From contig JAJOZX010005516.1 of NCBI GenBank assembly GCA_023014485.1, positions 142,501 through 206,500 on the forward strand: 64,000 nucleotides of DNA, read 5' to 3'. Positions 1-9,957 of this stretch are shown one piece after another; positions within the stretch are counted from its first letter, which is position 1, and each line of letters begins with the position of its first letter. This DNA is from Bathynomus jamesi. Taxonomy: Eukaryota; Arthropoda; Malacostraca; Isopoda; Cirolanidae. A model generated the notes under the pieces. That model searched no databases. It was not told the DNA's origin and was given only the letters and a program-made list of their open reading frames with translations. A program made the translations under genes and the position numbers.

Positions 1-162
1 TCCATCTTGTTCGAAAGTATATCTTTCACCACTAATTCGTCGAATACACTAGGCAACAAAGATTTTGTTACAGAAGACCAAATAGGTGCTCCTAGCTAAT
101 TTCGGTATGCTGATTTCAAATCTATAATTAGATTTTTTCTATCACGTCTAGATTTTGTGTAA
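1..162 (+). repeat. Left terminal inverted repeat, transposon copy 1
   Basis: Read inward, this stretch matches the reverse complement of 2486-2655. Both begin TCCATCTTGTT and share GAAAGTATATC, GCAACAAA, TGTTACAGA, TGCTGATTTC and TATCACGTC, with small indels between. The window starts inside the repeat. The right arm suggests roughly 28 more bases lie upstream, so the true left end is not visible. A related block (TATCACGTCTAGATTTTGTG at 140-159, TACCACGTCCAGATTTTGGT at 191-210) occurs twice as a subterminal direct repeat and once inverted at 2489-2508. In DNA transposons such repeats are commonly transposase-binding sites. Confidence 0.8.
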
Positions 163-555
163 AATGCAAATCACTTTTAGTAAAATTTTCTACCACGTCC
201 AGATTTTGGTTTTAATCGGCTTAATGCCAGTAATATGAAACTTGCTTTTCAAGGTTAAAGCAATTTTTTTTGCCAACTATATACAAATTCGAACAATTTT
301 GATAAATAAAATTTATCCCGAATTGGCAACACTGAGTCAAGAGCATAGTAACGGGCAATGGCCCAACGGTTAGTCGCTACGTGACAGTCAAGCAGAACGG
401 TTGTTGAAGCTCTCTGCTGATGAGCAAGTGACAGGTTGTGGTGACTTGTGTGTTTTTATAGCATTTGTTTTGTACTACGGTGTGTATTTCTTTTTATTTT
501 GCACATCGTAATAATTACTTTCTACGTTTTTTCAGATATTGTATGGTAATTCAAA
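163..555 (+). promoter_or_regulatory. 5' leader of the copy 1 transposase gene
   Basis: This is AT-rich non-coding sequence between the left inverted repeat and the start codon. It contains the second subterminal repeat (191-210). A polypyrimidine tract ending in TTTTTTCAG at about 527-535 lies 20 bases before the ATG at 556. Copy 2 has an equivalent CTTTTCAG just upstream of its own ATG. I infer a conserved 5' UTR intron with its acceptor here; the donor is not identified. No TATA box is convincing against the AT-rich background. Confidence 0.4.
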
Positions 556-2239
556 ATGGCATCAAATAGACGTGCTTGTGTAAATCACCCAGACAACTTC
601 TGCTTTGTCTGTGGACAATATACACCTAAGCCACAACGTAGAAACATAACAACAAAGATTAAACTTGCCTACAAGTGTTATTTTGACTGTAAGTTAGGAG
701 ACCAACAGAGGGACTGGGCACCACATATTTGCTGTGCACAGTGCAATGCAATGTTAATAGCTTGGATGAATGGTAAAAGAAAAGCTATGCCGTTCTCAGT
801 CCCCATGGTTTGGCGTGAGCCAAAAAATCACTTCAATGATTGTTATTTTTGTTTGACAAAGATTGCTGGTTTCACAAAGAAAAACAAATCAAAGATCACG
901 TACCCAAACTGCAAATCAGCAATGAAACCAGTACCACATGATGAAACAAATCCACCACCAGTTCCACCAGCAACGATAACAGACAGCAGTTCATCTGAAG
1001 ATTCTGCTAGTGATATAGAAACAGGGAAAGATGGCATATATGTTCCAGATGCAAATATTTCCCCACATTTGTTAAGTCAAGCGGAGTTAAATGACTTAGT
1101 GCGCGATTTGGAATTACCAAAAGAAAAGGCAGAGTTGCTTGGTTCAAGACTTCAAGAATTTAATCTTCTCCAACCAAACACCAAAGTTTCCCATTTCCCG
1201 CCATCGCCATTTGCAGTTTTCATCATTTTACTTACAGGAAGAAAACGTTTGTTTCTGCCACGATATCAGTGGTCTGATGCAAGGGATTGGCTGTCGCTAT
1301 GATCCAAAAGAATGGAGACTGTTCATTGACTCTAGTAAAGCTAGCCTTAAAGCTGTATTACTGCACAACGGCAATGAAAAACCTTCAATACCTGTAGCAC
1401 ATGCCACTGGCCTTAATGAGACTTATGAATCGATGAAACTGCTGCTAAGACTCATCAAATATAAGGACCACACATGGAATATTTGTGGCGACCTTAAAGT
1501 TGTATCATTACTTCTTGGGTTACAGTTGGGCTACACAAAGCATATGTGCTTTTTGTGTCTATGGAACAGCAGAGATGACAAGAACCACTACAAAAAACAT
1601 GATTGGCCATCTAGAACTGAACATGTTGTTGGTAAATACAATGTGAAACACCCCGCACTTATTGACCCTCAGAAAGTACATCTTCCACCACTTCACATTA
1701 AACTTGGCCTTATGAAAAATTTCGTGAAGGGTATGGATCATCAAGGTAATGGTTTCCAATATTTAAAGGATAAATTCAAAGGAATATTGACAGATGCTAA
1801 GCTAGAAGCTGGAGTTTTCACTGGACCACAGATCCGCAGTGTCATCCACGACTCATCGTTTCCATCTAACCTAAATGAAAATGAACTAGGAGCATGGACA
1901 TCTTTCGTTGAAGTTGTCAAAAATTTTCTTGGAAACCACAAAGCTGAAAACCACCGTAAACTCGTAGAAAACATGCTTAAATCTTATGAAATAATGGGAT
2001 GCAGAATGTCTTTGAAAATTCATTTTTTACATTCTCATCTTGACTTCTTCCCGGCCAACCTTGGGGCTGTAAGTGACGAGCATGGTGAGCGCTTCCACCA
2101 ACAGATCTCAGTTATGGAAAACAGATACCAAGGTAATTTCAACCCAAATATGATGGGAGATTATTGTTGGTTCCTGCAGAAGGAGAGCTCGTCATCCTAC
2201 AAGCGACAAAGGAAGAGGACACACCAAAGTTTCACTTAA
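556..2239 (+). pseudogene. Putative RAG1/CMC-like DDE transposase, copy 1 (one frameshift)
   Basis: The gene reads in one frame from ATG 556 to about 1197 (about 214 residues). It then continues in the +1 frame to a stop at 2239, giving about 560 residues. One extra C in the CCC near 1197 explains the shift. The N-terminus has C16-x2-C19 and C60-x2-C63, spaced like a ZAD zinc module, then C96-x2-C99 and an acidic linker with PVPP and SSSSED. The second part carries LFIDSSK (Asp at 1328-1330), ICGDLK (Asp at 1490-1492), CFLC (Cys at 1547 and 1556, 19 and 22 residues after that Asp), LHIKLGLMK, an H-x4-H pair (HFLHSH) and GERFHQ. I recognise this as a multi-copy uncharacterised invertebrate family. 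The transposase reading is my inference, from motif spacing like RAG1/Transib/CMC and from the flanking inverted repeats. No intron interrupts this copy. Confidence 0.72.
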
Positions 2240-2485
2240 GAACAGGAATTTGCCTTTCAGTAGTAACAACAAAATACTAACGCGCTTTGGGTGGATGGTT
2301 GGGCGCAGGGGTGGTAACTCCGCCAGCGGAATTCCGCTGTCTTAAGCCAGAATAAAGGAGGAAAGACATCCCTGTTCACTAATTACTTAAGTATGCTTAA
2401 CATAAAACGTGGCACGGAAAAGTAGCTTAAACGGCTTTCGTAATAGAAGCGGGTGAGAAAAAAAATGAAAAATAGGGGTTTTCGG
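2240..2485 (+). other. 3' region of transposon copy 1
   Basis: Non-coding sequence between the stop codon and the right inverted repeat. AATAAA at 2351-2356 is a candidate polyadenylation signal about 110 bases after the stop. The stretch is locally GC-richer (about 2290-2340, CGCCAGCGGAATTCCGCTG). Nothing else is recognised. Confidence 0.35.
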
Positions 2486-2655
2486 TTACACAAAATCTGG
2501 ACGTGATAGAGAAATTTTGATATCAGATCTGAAATCAGCATCAGCGCTTTAGTAGGAATCAGTAGTTCACGTGTCTGTAACAAAAAAAAGTTGAAATTTG
2601 TTGCTTAGTGATATCAGTTAGATAGAGTGAATGATATACTTTCCAACAAGATGGA
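2486..2655 (-). repeat. Right terminal inverted repeat, transposon copy 1
   Basis: This is the inverted partner of 1-162. Similarity is strongest in the outer 20 bases and around the CACGTCCAGATTTTGTGT block near 2488-2506. Beyond it the sequence GCACGCCAAACTG (to 2683) may be a decayed terminus related to the CACTGG ends of copy 2, but this cannot be tested without the left end. Confidence 0.8.
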
Positions 2656-2739
2656 GCCCCTGCTGACAGAGCACGCCAAACTGTCACAAGTATTCACAAG
2701 AGTTCATGAATACTCTCAGAAGTACTAACGGTATTTTAA

Positions 2740-2944
2740 CCCTTTGCCTGTCCCGTGCATCACATATGATACATGCATCACATATGATACACAGAGCGCA
2801 TCATAAATAATATTTAGTGTGATACATTCTATGATCACATATTACCCACCAACTAAACCAAATAAACCTCCTATAACCAAAAGTCTGAAAACAAGCATGG
2901 CCGTTTGGACCAAACTTATGAAAATGCTTTGGACAGGCAAAGGG
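2740..2944. mobile_element. 205-bp piggyBac-like MITE
   Basis: The element is bounded by CCCTTTGCCTGTCC and its exact inverted complement, with TTAA on each side (2736-2739 and 2945-2948). TTAA duplication with CCCTTT ends is characteristic of the piggyBac superfamily. There is no coding capacity. A short direct repeat, GCATCACATATGATAC, lies inside the left end. Confidence 0.85.
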
Positions 2945-3239
2945 TTAAAATAGTGACAGGGCCGAATCTCGATAACGGTGAAGAAGATTCATCGCAGTGA
3001 ATCTTCGGGGATGAGTTTGCGGGCAGTGAATATGTCCACGATAAATTTTCAAGAAACCACTGGTACCAGTGTACCCTCAGTGTTATTCGTAAAAAACATA
3101 AAAAAATTTACTCAAGTGATTTATTAGGAATTTGCCATAGTAAATAACGTTTCGATCGTTCCCTGTTTCCCTTATCGATTTTCCCAGCCAATGTTTTTCG
3201 TCAGATCTATTTGTGTAAAAAGATATAAAAAAAGTTCCA

Positions 3240-3640
3240 AATCTTTGGATCACAGTTAAAGAAAAGTTGTATTTGATGAATTTATTTTTAGTGAAGTCTT
3301 TGATAAGTTGTCTTTAATAAGTTGTCTTTAATGAAAACTTTGATTAAGTTGTCTTTAATAAGTTGTTTTTGATGAAAACTTTGATTAAGTTGTCTTTGAT
3401 GAAAACTTTGATTAAGTTGTCTTTAATAAACTTCAGTTTAACCCCCATTGTACAACTGCTACAAAGCGTTAAGGCGTCAAAGAACAGCATTCATAACTTT
3501 ACCTACAAAAGATTCCGTTCATGGAAAGTTCATGAAGTCTCTGATGAAGTTGTCTTCAATAAAGTTGTCTTTGACAAAATTGTCATTAATGAAATCTTTG
3601 GTGAAACTATATTTAATAAGGTTGTCTTTTGATGTCGATA
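3240..3640. repeat. Degenerate minisatellite, about 20-27 bp units
   Basis: Imperfect repeats of the motif AAGTTGTCTTTAATGAAAAC and shorter variants run through this interval. A less repeated island (about 3430-3530) sits in the middle. Short open frames here simply reflect the repeat and are not called as genes. Confidence 0.7.
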
Positions 3641-3813
3641 CCCAGTTATCTTTTTCTTGTAACATCAATAACAAGGGATCCTCTAAGCGTGAATTTGACA
3701 TCTGACCATTCATGATCCTGGTAAATATGTTTACCTCGACCTGACCGAATGTACTTAAGTCCTCCTTACTTGTTTCCCATTGACCTCCACTCTTTGCTTG
3801 TCCTTCACAAGGC

Positions 3814-4170
3814 CAGTACACTCAAAAAAAATGTCTGCTCTGTGTACCTTGGGTCCAAGTGGAGAAAAAGACTAAACGTACTCTGGGTATAAAATATGCA
3901 AATAGTACACTCGGTAGACCAAAGTACACTGACAGTACACTGAGAGGTTTTCTTTAATCCTTGGAAATGTACTCTTCATATTTTTCACTTAGTTTCCAAA
4001 GGACACCGCTTATGAAGAAGATAACCGTTTCAGCTACTCTCTCTCTACTATCTACGTACTATATATGTACTCTTCAGTACTTTTGTTTTACAGACTACGT
4101 TTAGTTCTTTGCTGCCACTTGGATCTAAAGTACACACAAAGGACAAACGAACAGTTTTTAGAGTGTACTC
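3814..4170. mobile_element. 357-bp MITE with AGTACACTC termini
   Basis: The ends read CAGTACACTCAAAAA and TTTTTAGAGTGTACT, and inner arms also pair (GGTCCAAGTGG against CCACTTGGATC). The motif AGTACACT recurs internally. No coding sequence is seen and the superfamily is not identified. Confidence 0.65.
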
Positions 4171-4244
4171 GTACTTGTTTGTCTCAAAACGTCGTCAATA
4201 CTTCTAATAAATAATACATTCGTTTATATGTTATTTTTCTTATT

Positions 4245-4553
4245 TTCTCTTGGAATTAACCTTGGTTAACCTTGATTTTGCTTCCGCCCGAATTGTTTAT
4301 GCTGATGAAGGTCATGTTTGTCACCCCCCCTTAGACCTACAATTTAAAGTGGGATCCGAACACGCCCCACCAGCAGCCCAGCGTCTTAACCACTAGGTTA
4401 CCCATGGTATCCATTTATCTACCAACAAATTTTTTTTTATTGTGTGGAAGGATGAACAGCTGGGTTCTGCTGCGCGCCGCTTGCCGTCACCGAGTCTCGA
4501 TCCCGGGGCCGATGTATTTGTAGTCAGCGACGCTACACCACCGCGGCGCATAA
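4245..4553 (-). mobile_element. Dimeric tRNA-derived SINE (family A), copy 1
   Basis: On the minus strand there are two tRNA-like promoter modules in tandem: GGTGTAGCGTCGCTGACTAC followed by CCCGGGATCGAGACTCGG, then CCTAGTGGTTAAGACGCTGG followed by GTGTTCGGATCCC. Copies with the same order lie at 44870-45207 and 50790-51058. The plus-strand ORF across this region into the AT tract is an artefact. Confidence 0.75.
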
Positions 4554-4555
4554 CA

Positions 4556-4556
4556 G

Positions 4557-4649
<93 letters not shown>

Positions 4650-4680
4650 TATTGTATATATATGTATATATGTATATATA

Positions 4681-4759
<79 letters not shown>

Positions 4760-4778
4760 ATATATATATATATATATA
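4556..4778. repeat. (AT)n microsatellite, about 220 bp
   Basis: Nearly pure alternating AT with a few phase slips. Tyr-Ile repeats read through it are translation artefacts. Confidence 0.95.
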
Positions 4779-4789
4779 AGATGCCAGAC

Positions 4790-5045
4790 TTTTCCACTGG
4801 AATCAGTCCTCTCCTCAAGTCTACAAAAACTAATTTAGGCTGGGTGGTTGTTCTTTTTATGTACTTTGTTCAACAGAGGGCGCTCAGTAATGCCACCAAT
4901 CGGGAAAATAATTTCCCTTTAAGGGGAAACACGAGTCGAGCCAAATACATTACATGCAGAAGGCTCGTCGCTGTACACCCTTCTCATTTCTCAGACGGGC
5001 TTGGGACACATCTTGGCTGGGTTGCAAAAAGTAATGAAATGAGGA
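4790..5045 (+). repeat. Dispersed repeat R, copy 1
   Basis: The block containing ACACGAGTCGAGCCAAATAC, GCAGAAGGCTCGTCGCTGTA and CCCTTCTCATTTCTCAG matches 31385-31605 (+) and 57665-57840 (-). It is probably a SINE or LINE tail; its class is not determined. Confidence 0.5.
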
Positions 5046-5226
5046 CTCAAAAATTTAGAACACTCGTAGTCACCTGTTTGGATGACGTGAACATAGTACA
5101 CAAACCAACTAACTGCGAAAAATCTAAGACTACCTACAAAAACCTAAATTATAGGCGCATTTTGTCTATATGCACAGTTTCCATTATGTGTTTTAATTGT
5201 AGGTTTACTGACGCTTATACTATATA

Positions 5227-5495
5227 CAGGGTGGTGCAAAAGTCTGGACCCATAGAGGGTTTATATGGAAAAAAAGTGTGGCCTGCAGGAAGTTTATTAT
5301 GAAATGAAATTTAATTAACCATACACCAGTGACTAAATTATGTTAAATTTAACGTTCTAGTTCAGAATTTACAATAAGTGTTCGAATTGATGTCCATCTT
5401 CTTCCAAACACTTTTCTACTCGGTTGACACAAGACCTTTTCACATTTGTAAGCATAGTAAAATTGCCTATGGGTCCAGACTTTTGCACCACCCTG
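5227..5495 (-). mobile_element. 269-bp mariner deletion derivative
   Basis: Long inverted ends (CAGGGTGGTGCAAAAGTCTG and its complement, extending through GGACCCAT) sit between TA dinucleotides. The minus strand still encodes a C-terminal mariner-type string containing NRVEKCLEEDGHQFEHL, while all catalytic coding sequence is gone. It lies beside (TA)n tracts. Confidence 0.85.
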
Positions 5496-5730
5496 TATAT
5501 ATATATATATAATCTTGACAGGTCTAACCTAATCCAGCTAGTGTCTGGCTGGATGGTACTGTGTAGCTAGAGACCGTAATAGCCCAATCCAGCCATGGTG
5601 TCCGAGACTACCATTCCTTGTCGAAAACATATGAAAGTTACACCCACCAAGTTACTTTAGAGAGTTAGCTAATCTTGATATGTGCATCATTTGCAGCTCG
5701 CCATACATCTAATCGATAATCTATCGCTCG

Positions 5731-6090
5731 TCAATTGTTTGTCATCATGTCAGGGATGACGGTATTAATTGGAGCAACAATTCGGTCACGTAAAACTGTT
5801 GTTACATTGTTAATCTTCTCCTGGTAAACAGTGTATCTCGCAATATCCAATAATAGCAAGCAATCTACTGCAAATGGGTCAAGTGACCTTGGTGGTAAAA
5901 GCAATGAGGCCACCTCTCCAATCCAACGGTTTGGTAATTGTCGCTGAAGCGTTCCATCGTGTTGGAAAATCGTTTCGTTCGGTCCTGTATAGAGTTTTCC
6001 ATCGCGTCCTGATATGTAGTGAAGGAAAAAAACAACAACCTGCCCAATCACACTGTCCTTCAAAACACCACACCACACTTTTATACATCA
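5731..6090 (-). pseudogene. Degraded mariner/IS630-type transposase fragment
   Basis: The minus strand encodes the typical FQHDGT...LPNRWIG...PPRSLDPFAVD motifs followed by VYQEKINN and IVAPINTVIPDM. This is the part of a mariner transposase holding the second and third catalytic acids. The reading frame is broken and neither terminus is clear. It is unlikely to be functional. Confidence 0.65.
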
Positions 6091-6334
6091 CATATAGTTT
6101 ATAGTTTGACGATAACGAGAGTCAAAGTTTGTACGCTTTTGTTGTTGTTGTTTACTGCTGACGATAGGTGTGAATCGGGCTTCATAAACTTGATGAGTCT
6201 GGCTACTAGATGTCGCAAAGCATTTATGCGTATGTTATTTTGTTTAAGACATGCAAATTTTTATTTTATTTCAGAAATTTTTCGGACAATCTAAATAAAT
6301 AGATAAATAGATAAATAAATAAATAAGGAAATTA

Positions 6335-6383
<49 letters not shown>

Positions 6384-6634
6384 CAACGTAAAGAACGACG
6401 CTTGTATAGAAGACATTCCGCGCAAGATGAGGAGGGAGAACGAACAAATGAAAAATGAGGTAACCACCCGGGAATCGAACCCGGGATCTTCCGATTGCCG
6501 GTCAGATATGATAACCATCGGAAGATCCCGGGTTCGATTCCCGGGTGGTTACCTCATTTTTTCATTTGTTCGTTCTCCCTCCTCATCTTGCGCGGAATGT
6601 CTTCTATACAAGCGTCGTTCTTTACGTTAATTAT
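6384..6634. mobile_element. Palindromic tRNA-SINE (family C)
   Basis: Two arms (6387-6495 and 6517-6627) are almost exact inverted copies around a 21-base spacer. Each arm holds the B-box part of the family C repeat (GGTTCGATTCC) and its flank to ACGTAAAGAACGACG; the spacer retains the centre of the tRNA-like head. Full units of the family lie at 61908-63555. AT tracts flank both sides. Confidence 0.8.
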
Positions 6635-6655
6635 ACTGCGTGTTCTTTGCAGTTG

Positions 6656-6657
<2 letters not shown>

Positions 6658-6691
<34 letters not shown>
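6658..6691. repeat. (AT)n microsatellite
   Basis: Pure AT run directly after the palindromic SINE. A similar tract precedes it at 6338-6383. Confidence 0.9.
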
Positions 6692-6696
<5 letters not shown>

Positions 6697-6823
6697 GACA
6701 CAAATATAATTCCCACACAAATGATATTTCTTTCAATTTGCAATGTAAAATAGCGCACGAATAAGAACGATAATTGAGACCTAAAACAACATCCAAAAAT
6801 TATCTACACATTCGATGCCAATG

Positions 6824-7015
6824 CCCAAAGCTCAGTGGGTATAACACCGTTTCTCTCCGAGCGAAATGAAGACAATGAGGTCGGGGGTTCAACTCCCAAT
6901 GGTGTTGGCAATAATAATCCAGGAGTTAGCCGAATTGTCTGTCTGCGTTCGTCTGGCCTGAGCGCTGTACCATTTTCTAGCCCTACTCGCCCGCCAGTGA
7001 TTGTAATTACACACT
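6824..7015 (+). mobile_element. tRNA-derived SINE (family B), copy 1
   Basis: A tRNA-like head with AGCTCAGTGGGTATAACACC and the B-box-like GGTTCAACTCC (6886-6896) is followed by a body with GGCAATAATAATCCAGGAGT and GTCTGCGTTCGTCTGGCCTG. It is shared with 12298-12465 (+) and 41305-41435 (-). No functional tRNA fold is evident. Confidence 0.75.
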
Positions 7016-7334
7016 CTCGCTGATACGCGAACAAGATTAATATCTGCAGAAGGAAACCAAAGTTTTTTTTGTTGTTTTTTATGTATGTTAAAAAGATAAA
7101 GTGTAGTTGTAATGAGAGTAGGGAGAATAGAGGTGATGGATGCCTCCTTCGGTAAAGATAGTGAAGATTGGTGTCTCATCGCTAATAGAATCCTCTCAAT
7201 GAGGCAAGATGATACTCACAAGTGAGCGAATCTAATCTTAAATGGATAATCACCCTCCATAACGCTCATTTCAGAAACAAAAATAATGGTTTTCCCCTAT
7301 TACCATAAAATGCTGATGCTGGAGCTGGCTTTCT

Positions 7335-7355
7335 CTCTCTCAGAGAGAGCGAGAG

Positions 7356-7409
<54 letters not shown>

Positions 7410-7414
7410 AGAGA
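7335..7414. repeat. (GA)n microsatellite
   Basis: Long GA repeat with one or two interruptions. Charged or Ser/Leu-rich ORFs across it are artefacts. The flanking region to 7800 holds nothing recognisable. Confidence 0.95.
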
Positions 7415-7817
7415 GTTTGCAATCCAATAAATATTGGGAGCGATTTGGGTTCAGTTTGGAGGGAAAAGCAGCTCTGGGAGTATCAAATCGCCGCGCTGAA
7501 ACTATCATATGAAGCAAGCCTCTAAAAGCAGGCACGGCGCTCATTCTCTCCTTAAGGATCTCTATTCCGCAGAGGCAATTTGAATAGGATGTGTATCTTA
7601 TCTTGTTTTCTGCATATAGATAAGCAACTTGAAACTCGCAACTATTAATGATTGCCAAAAGTAAAAATTTTCCCTATCGAATTTCTGTTTGTATAATGTT
7701 ATTGAAATGGAACTCCCAACTTACCAAACTTGAATTAACTTCTTCAAAAAATGTATCTACAAGTGCGTTTTAATCAATTTTTTTTATTTTTTGTAGAATA
7801 TTTCAAAGTAATTTTTC

Positions 7818-7837
7818 CCTATATATATATATATATA

Positions 7838-7893
<56 letters not shown>

Positions 7894-7949
7894 TGCTAAC
7901 TAGGTATCGTATAATTAATCTCATATAACTATATATATATATATATACA

Positions 7950-7993
<44 letters not shown>

Positions 7994-8012
7994 TTATGTG
8001 TATATATATATA

Positions 8013-8086
<74 letters not shown>

Positions 8087-8090
8087 TGTA
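7818..8090. repeat. Compound (AT)n/(GA)n/(AT)n microsatellite block
   Basis: AT at 7818-7853, GA at about 7854-7890, a short unique spacer, then AT tracts with TGTG interruptions to about 8090. Confidence 0.95.
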
Positions 8091-8179
8091 TATATGTATG
8101 CATACAAACAATAACAACTCGCCTGTGATTCGGCCCCAACAAAAACAACGAACGAAACGATATAACCAAAAAGAAACCA

Positions 8180-8380
8180 ATGAATAACGCGAAGCGAAGA
8201 AAAGAAGAAGCAAATAAGTTATCGTCGAACGACTCTTTCAAAATCGACGAAGGTTATGACATTCACGAATATAAAGTGATGTTTCTGCTCATCGCTGACG
8301 TCTCCTCGAAGGAAATGAAGCATTTCGTTTATCACAGATCGAAATCAACGAGTCTAGAGACGGGAGAGACTTTCATATAA
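8180..8380 (+). CDS. Short open frame of unknown meaning (66 codons)
   Basis: The frame [19 protein letters not shown]... is of normal, non-repetitive composition and is GC-richer than its surroundings. It is followed by a GC-rich stem (GGGCTTCGCCCC). I do not recognise it, see no splice sites, and no second copy is visible. It could be a host exon fragment, part of a repeat, or chance. Confidence 0.15.
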   Translation: MNNAKRRKEEANKLSSNDSFKIDEGYDIHEYKVMFLLIADVSSKEMKHFVYHRSKSTSLETGETFI

Positions 8381-8473
8381 GGGCTTCGCCCCTTGGGGCC
8401 AATCCCATCAAATATTTTGCAAATGACCATCGAATAAGACGCTTACCTACACCTACAAGATACTTATACATAC

Positions 8474-8576
<103 letters not shown>

Positions 8577-8647
8577 TCTAAGAAGGGGGATCAGGCACAG
8601 AAGTCCAGGAAATACCTAAGGTATACATATGTTGTTTTATCTATATA

Positions 8648-8840
8648 CAGGGTGGTCCAAAAGCACACACTCGGATTGGATGTGTTCTAACCGAGATTGT
8701 ACCAAACCTACAAGATGAAAACTTTGGGCGCACATGACGGAATCCGTACCATAAAATTCATATCCATCCAGAAATTGTTGACTTTGGAGGCATACATTTC
8801 TTAAAAATTACTTTCTGAAATTAACTTTTGGTCCACCCAG
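8648..8840. mobile_element. 193-bp mariner-type MITE
   Basis: Ends CAGGGTGGTCCAAAAG and CTTTTGGTCCACCCAG lie between TA dinucleotides, adjacent to an AT tract. No coding remnant is readable. Confidence 0.75.
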
Positions 8841-9130
8841 TATATATATATATATATATATATACACGCTGGGTGTATACTTCATACACTAAGAGTACAA
8901 TTAGACAAATAATACATGGATTACTTAAAGTGGTCCAGAAATACCAAATTTAGATTATAGGAAGCAGACGTATTTCTCGGCTGTAAATGAGTCTTTGGTA
9001 GTTAATACTCTCTCTAAATACTTGCCTTTAAATATATATACACATAGAGGGTTCGCAACTATATAAACATTCTGGGTCTTGAGTCTACCCTGTGTAGAGA
9101 AAAATTAAAACTATATATATATATATATAT

Positions 9131-9363
9131 GCATGACCTCAAAGAAAAATTGGACACCTTCGTTTGTTTTTCATACTTTTTGATTTGATAATGAAAGTCC
9201 ATAAATAATAAGAGATTTATTGAATGAATATATTTAGAATCGTGTTACTTTCTCCTCTTCATTACGTGAAGCTGACACACGTTCTGATGTTCCATTGATG
9301 AACTTTGCCATTTGTTCTTGACGACAGTCATCGTGGTGTCTATTTATTTTTGTCAACCTTCTG
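9131..9363. mobile_element. Tc1-type MITE, family T copy 1
   Basis: It shares the inner block CGTTCTG.TGTTCCATTGATGA and the end GTCTATTTA.TTTTGTCA with 41473-41723. The left end is diverged. It carries the remnant of a Tc1 C-terminus and sits beside an AT tract. Confidence 0.6.
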
Positions 9364-9412
9364 TACACGAAATACATGAATCCTTGGTGCCATTAGGAGC
9401 AAGCAACGAAAA

Positions 9413-9556
9413 GCATTTTCAAAGGACAAAAGGCATTTTTCAAAGGACAAAAGGCATTTTCAAAGGACAAAAGGCATTTTTCAAGGACAAAATGCATTTT
9501 TTCAAAGGACAAAAGGCATTTTTTTCCAAAGGACAAAAGGCATTTTCAAAGGACAG
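9413..9556. repeat. Minisatellite, about 20-22 bp unit, 7-8 copies
   Basis: The unit is CAAAGGACAAAAGGCATTTT with length changes in the T run. The open frame through it (9312-9560) comes from the repeat. Confidence 0.85.
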
Positions 9557-9911
9557 TTAATGCTTGAACCATTTCTGTACAGAGAAAAGTATCGTGTTTT
9601 TCCATTATTAGAGGCTTTATTTGCGAGAGTAGTATGTGTGCATGAAAGACTCCTTTCTACTCACTCCAGTTACCGTTACACGTAACTCCTCTATAACAAT
9701 AGTGTAATTTTCTGTAAGTAACTTTGACCTAACATACGTACAACTTATTTAACGTAACTTTGCCCCGTCACGTTAGCGTAATTTGTTTTTGTCAATAACT
9801 TTCATGTAACTTTTGCACGTGTAACTTGATCGTAACAAACGGTCACTTCAAATAAACGATAGTTTCGTAGGAAAACTGAAACACACAAAGCGGTAAATAA
9901 AAAAATGAAGT

Positions 9912-9914
9912 CTG

Positions 9915-9947
<33 letters not shown>

Positions 9948-9957
9948 ATATATATAT
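9912..9957. repeat. (TATC)n microsatellite
   Basis: About nine TATC units followed by a short TA run. Confidence 0.9.

Noticed and set aside
4442..5302. Long plus-strand ORF (286 codons) with a Tyr-Ile repeat
   Set aside because: It runs through a 220-bp AT microsatellite and an inverted SINE; no real protein signal.
7921..8241. ORFs with long Ile-Tyr runs
   Set aside because: Translation of AT microsatellites.
8860..9110. Possible MITE between CGCTGGGTGTATACT and the TACCCTGTGTA near 9090
   Set aside because: The inverted similarity is too short and the interior does not pair.
9312..9560. 82-codon ORF with KGQKAFF repeats
   Set aside because: Produced by a 20-22 bp minisatellite.
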